64,000 nucleotides of DNA. Origin: Sediminibacterium sp. C3. GTDB taxonomy: Bacteria; Bacteroidota; Bacteroidia; Chitinophagales; Chitinophagaceae. The stretch lies in contig NZ_KI669560.1 in the NCBI RefSeq assembly GCF_000508085.1, positions 402,219-466,218 on the forward strand, read 5' to 3'. The notes beneath the pieces are model-generated. The model searched no databases, was not told where the DNA came from, and saw nothing but the letters and a program-made list of their open reading frames with translations. Position 1 is the first letter of the stretch. Each line of letters begins with the position of its first letter. A program made the translations under genes and the position numbers. Shown here in pieces: positions 63,635 to 64,000 of the stretch.

Positions 63635-64000
63635 AAATCACCTCCTTCTAAATCAGCAATAATTTCATCAATAGCTAAACGCAGTTTATTCTGCCTAATT
63701 ACTATTTCAGCAATGTGGGCATTCAGTTTTTCGATGTCCACTTCTTCGCTGGTATTCTCCTGCTCCACATAACTGCTTACCGCAATATTGTAATCGTTTT
63801 CAGCGATGTCGCTATTCAATACGAGTTTGGCAAAATGAGCCTCGTCCTTCCTTTCAATGTAGGCATTGAGTATTTGCTTCCGGTAATCATCCGTTAGCTT
63901 ATTCTTGTTGCCTACACGTACCGATAGTTGCGAAGCATCTATAAACAAAGTGGCATTATCCTTCTTGCTTTTCTTCAACACGATAATGCAGGTAGCGATC
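63631..64000 (-). CDS. hsdM: Type I DNA methyltransferase subunit M (partial, C-terminus)
   Basis: The reverse strand enters from the right edge in frame and gives 122 residues ending in ADLEGGDL. The visible part, IATCIIVLKKSKKDNATLFIDAS, is the end of the methylase core (given here in two blocks: IATCIIVLKKSKK and NATLFIDAS), followed by a helical C-terminal tail (EEVDIEKLNAHIAEIVIRQ). The SAM and NPPF motifs lie outside the window. HsdM with HsdS makes the N6-adenine methylase. It overlaps hsdS by ATGA. Confidence 0.85.
   Translation of the reverse strand, partial: IATCIIVLKKSKKDNATLFIDASQLSVRVGNKNKLTDDYRKQILNAYIERKDEAHFAKLVLNSDIAENDYNIAVSSYVEQENTSEEVDIEKLNAHIAEIVIRQNKLRLAIDEIIADLEGGDL

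Noticed and set aside
1..64000. tRNA or rRNA genes
   Set aside because: No T-loop-like GGTTCGAATCC patterns with cloverleaf potential or rRNA-like stretches were noticed in the gaps; a covariance-model scan could not be run.

Overview
The window looks like about 64 kb of chromosome from a member of the Bacteroidota, most likely family Chitinophagaceae. This is inferred from low-to-moderate GC, many secreted proteins with short N-terminal signal peptides, starts with few Shine-Dalgarno sequences, several TAnnTTTG-type (-7) promoter boxes close to start codons, and characteristic families (GH3-like protein beside lptB, TlpA/DUF4369 thioredoxins, BNR/sortilin-type glycosidase, DUF1080, short-chain PAS sensors). 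A genus cannot be fixed from the sequence alone. No rRNA, tRNA or CRISPR array was seen.

Layout. 1-2.6 kb: partial GH3-like gene, lptB and metF. 2.7-9.6 kb: a dense phosphorelay cluster with a GAF-PAS-PAS histidine kinase convergent to a five-gene operon (LuxR-type regulator, stand-alone receiver, triple-PAS kinase, receiver-kinase hybrid, receiver-AraC regulator). 9.8-11.6 kb: a small membrane protein and a TlpA-like thiol-disulfide protein. 11.65-18.6 kb: one co-directional run of rlmD-like methyltransferase, an active rhomboid, a rhomboid lacking its catalytic serine, two membrane-anchored endonuclease/exonuclease/phosphatase proteins, and cysS. 18.6-31.2 kb: secreted penicillin-acylase-like enzyme, sugar isomerase-like protein, nucleoid-associated protein, atypical SDR, aldehyde dehydrogenase, PhnA-like protein, a large BNR-repeat secreted protein and an alpha/beta hydrolase. 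31.4-33.2 kb: a multi-PAS sensor gene broken by four Gln-to-stop changes and one frameshift. 33.4-50.8 kb: secreted peptidases, a beta-barrel protein, two MFS transporters, an amidase, psuK-psuG for pseudouridine breakdown, cyanophycinase-like protein, DUF1080 protein, acs and a CocE/NonD hydrolase.

50.8-64 kb is an accessory, defence-like island. It holds a HigB-like toxin with a HigA-ImmA/IrrE fusion antitoxin behind an 18-bp palindrome; a block bounded by a duplicated 3' end of a DnaB/RecA-like ATPase gene, containing a Fic gene split by a frameshift and preceded by a duplicated promoter; an intact IS30-family element; a HipA-like kinase gene overlapping a DUF3037 gene, with the kinase frame broken exactly at a T_TTA_AAA slippery heptamer; a truncated N-terminal remnant of a family often seen near restriction genes; and a type I restriction-modification operon (hsdM partial, hsdS, hsdR). 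Its HsdS carries five 12-bp repeats in the spacer between its two target-recognition domains, a layout known from EcoR124-type enzymes to alter DNA specificity.

The most useful leads are the frameshifted kinase/DUF3037 pair, the repeat-bearing HsdS, the Gln-to-stop pattern in the PAS sensor gene, the Fic locus with its duplicated promoter, and the tandem active/inactive rhomboids. Three single-base frame breaks all lie in A/T runs, so sequence error must be excluded before drawing biological conclusions.
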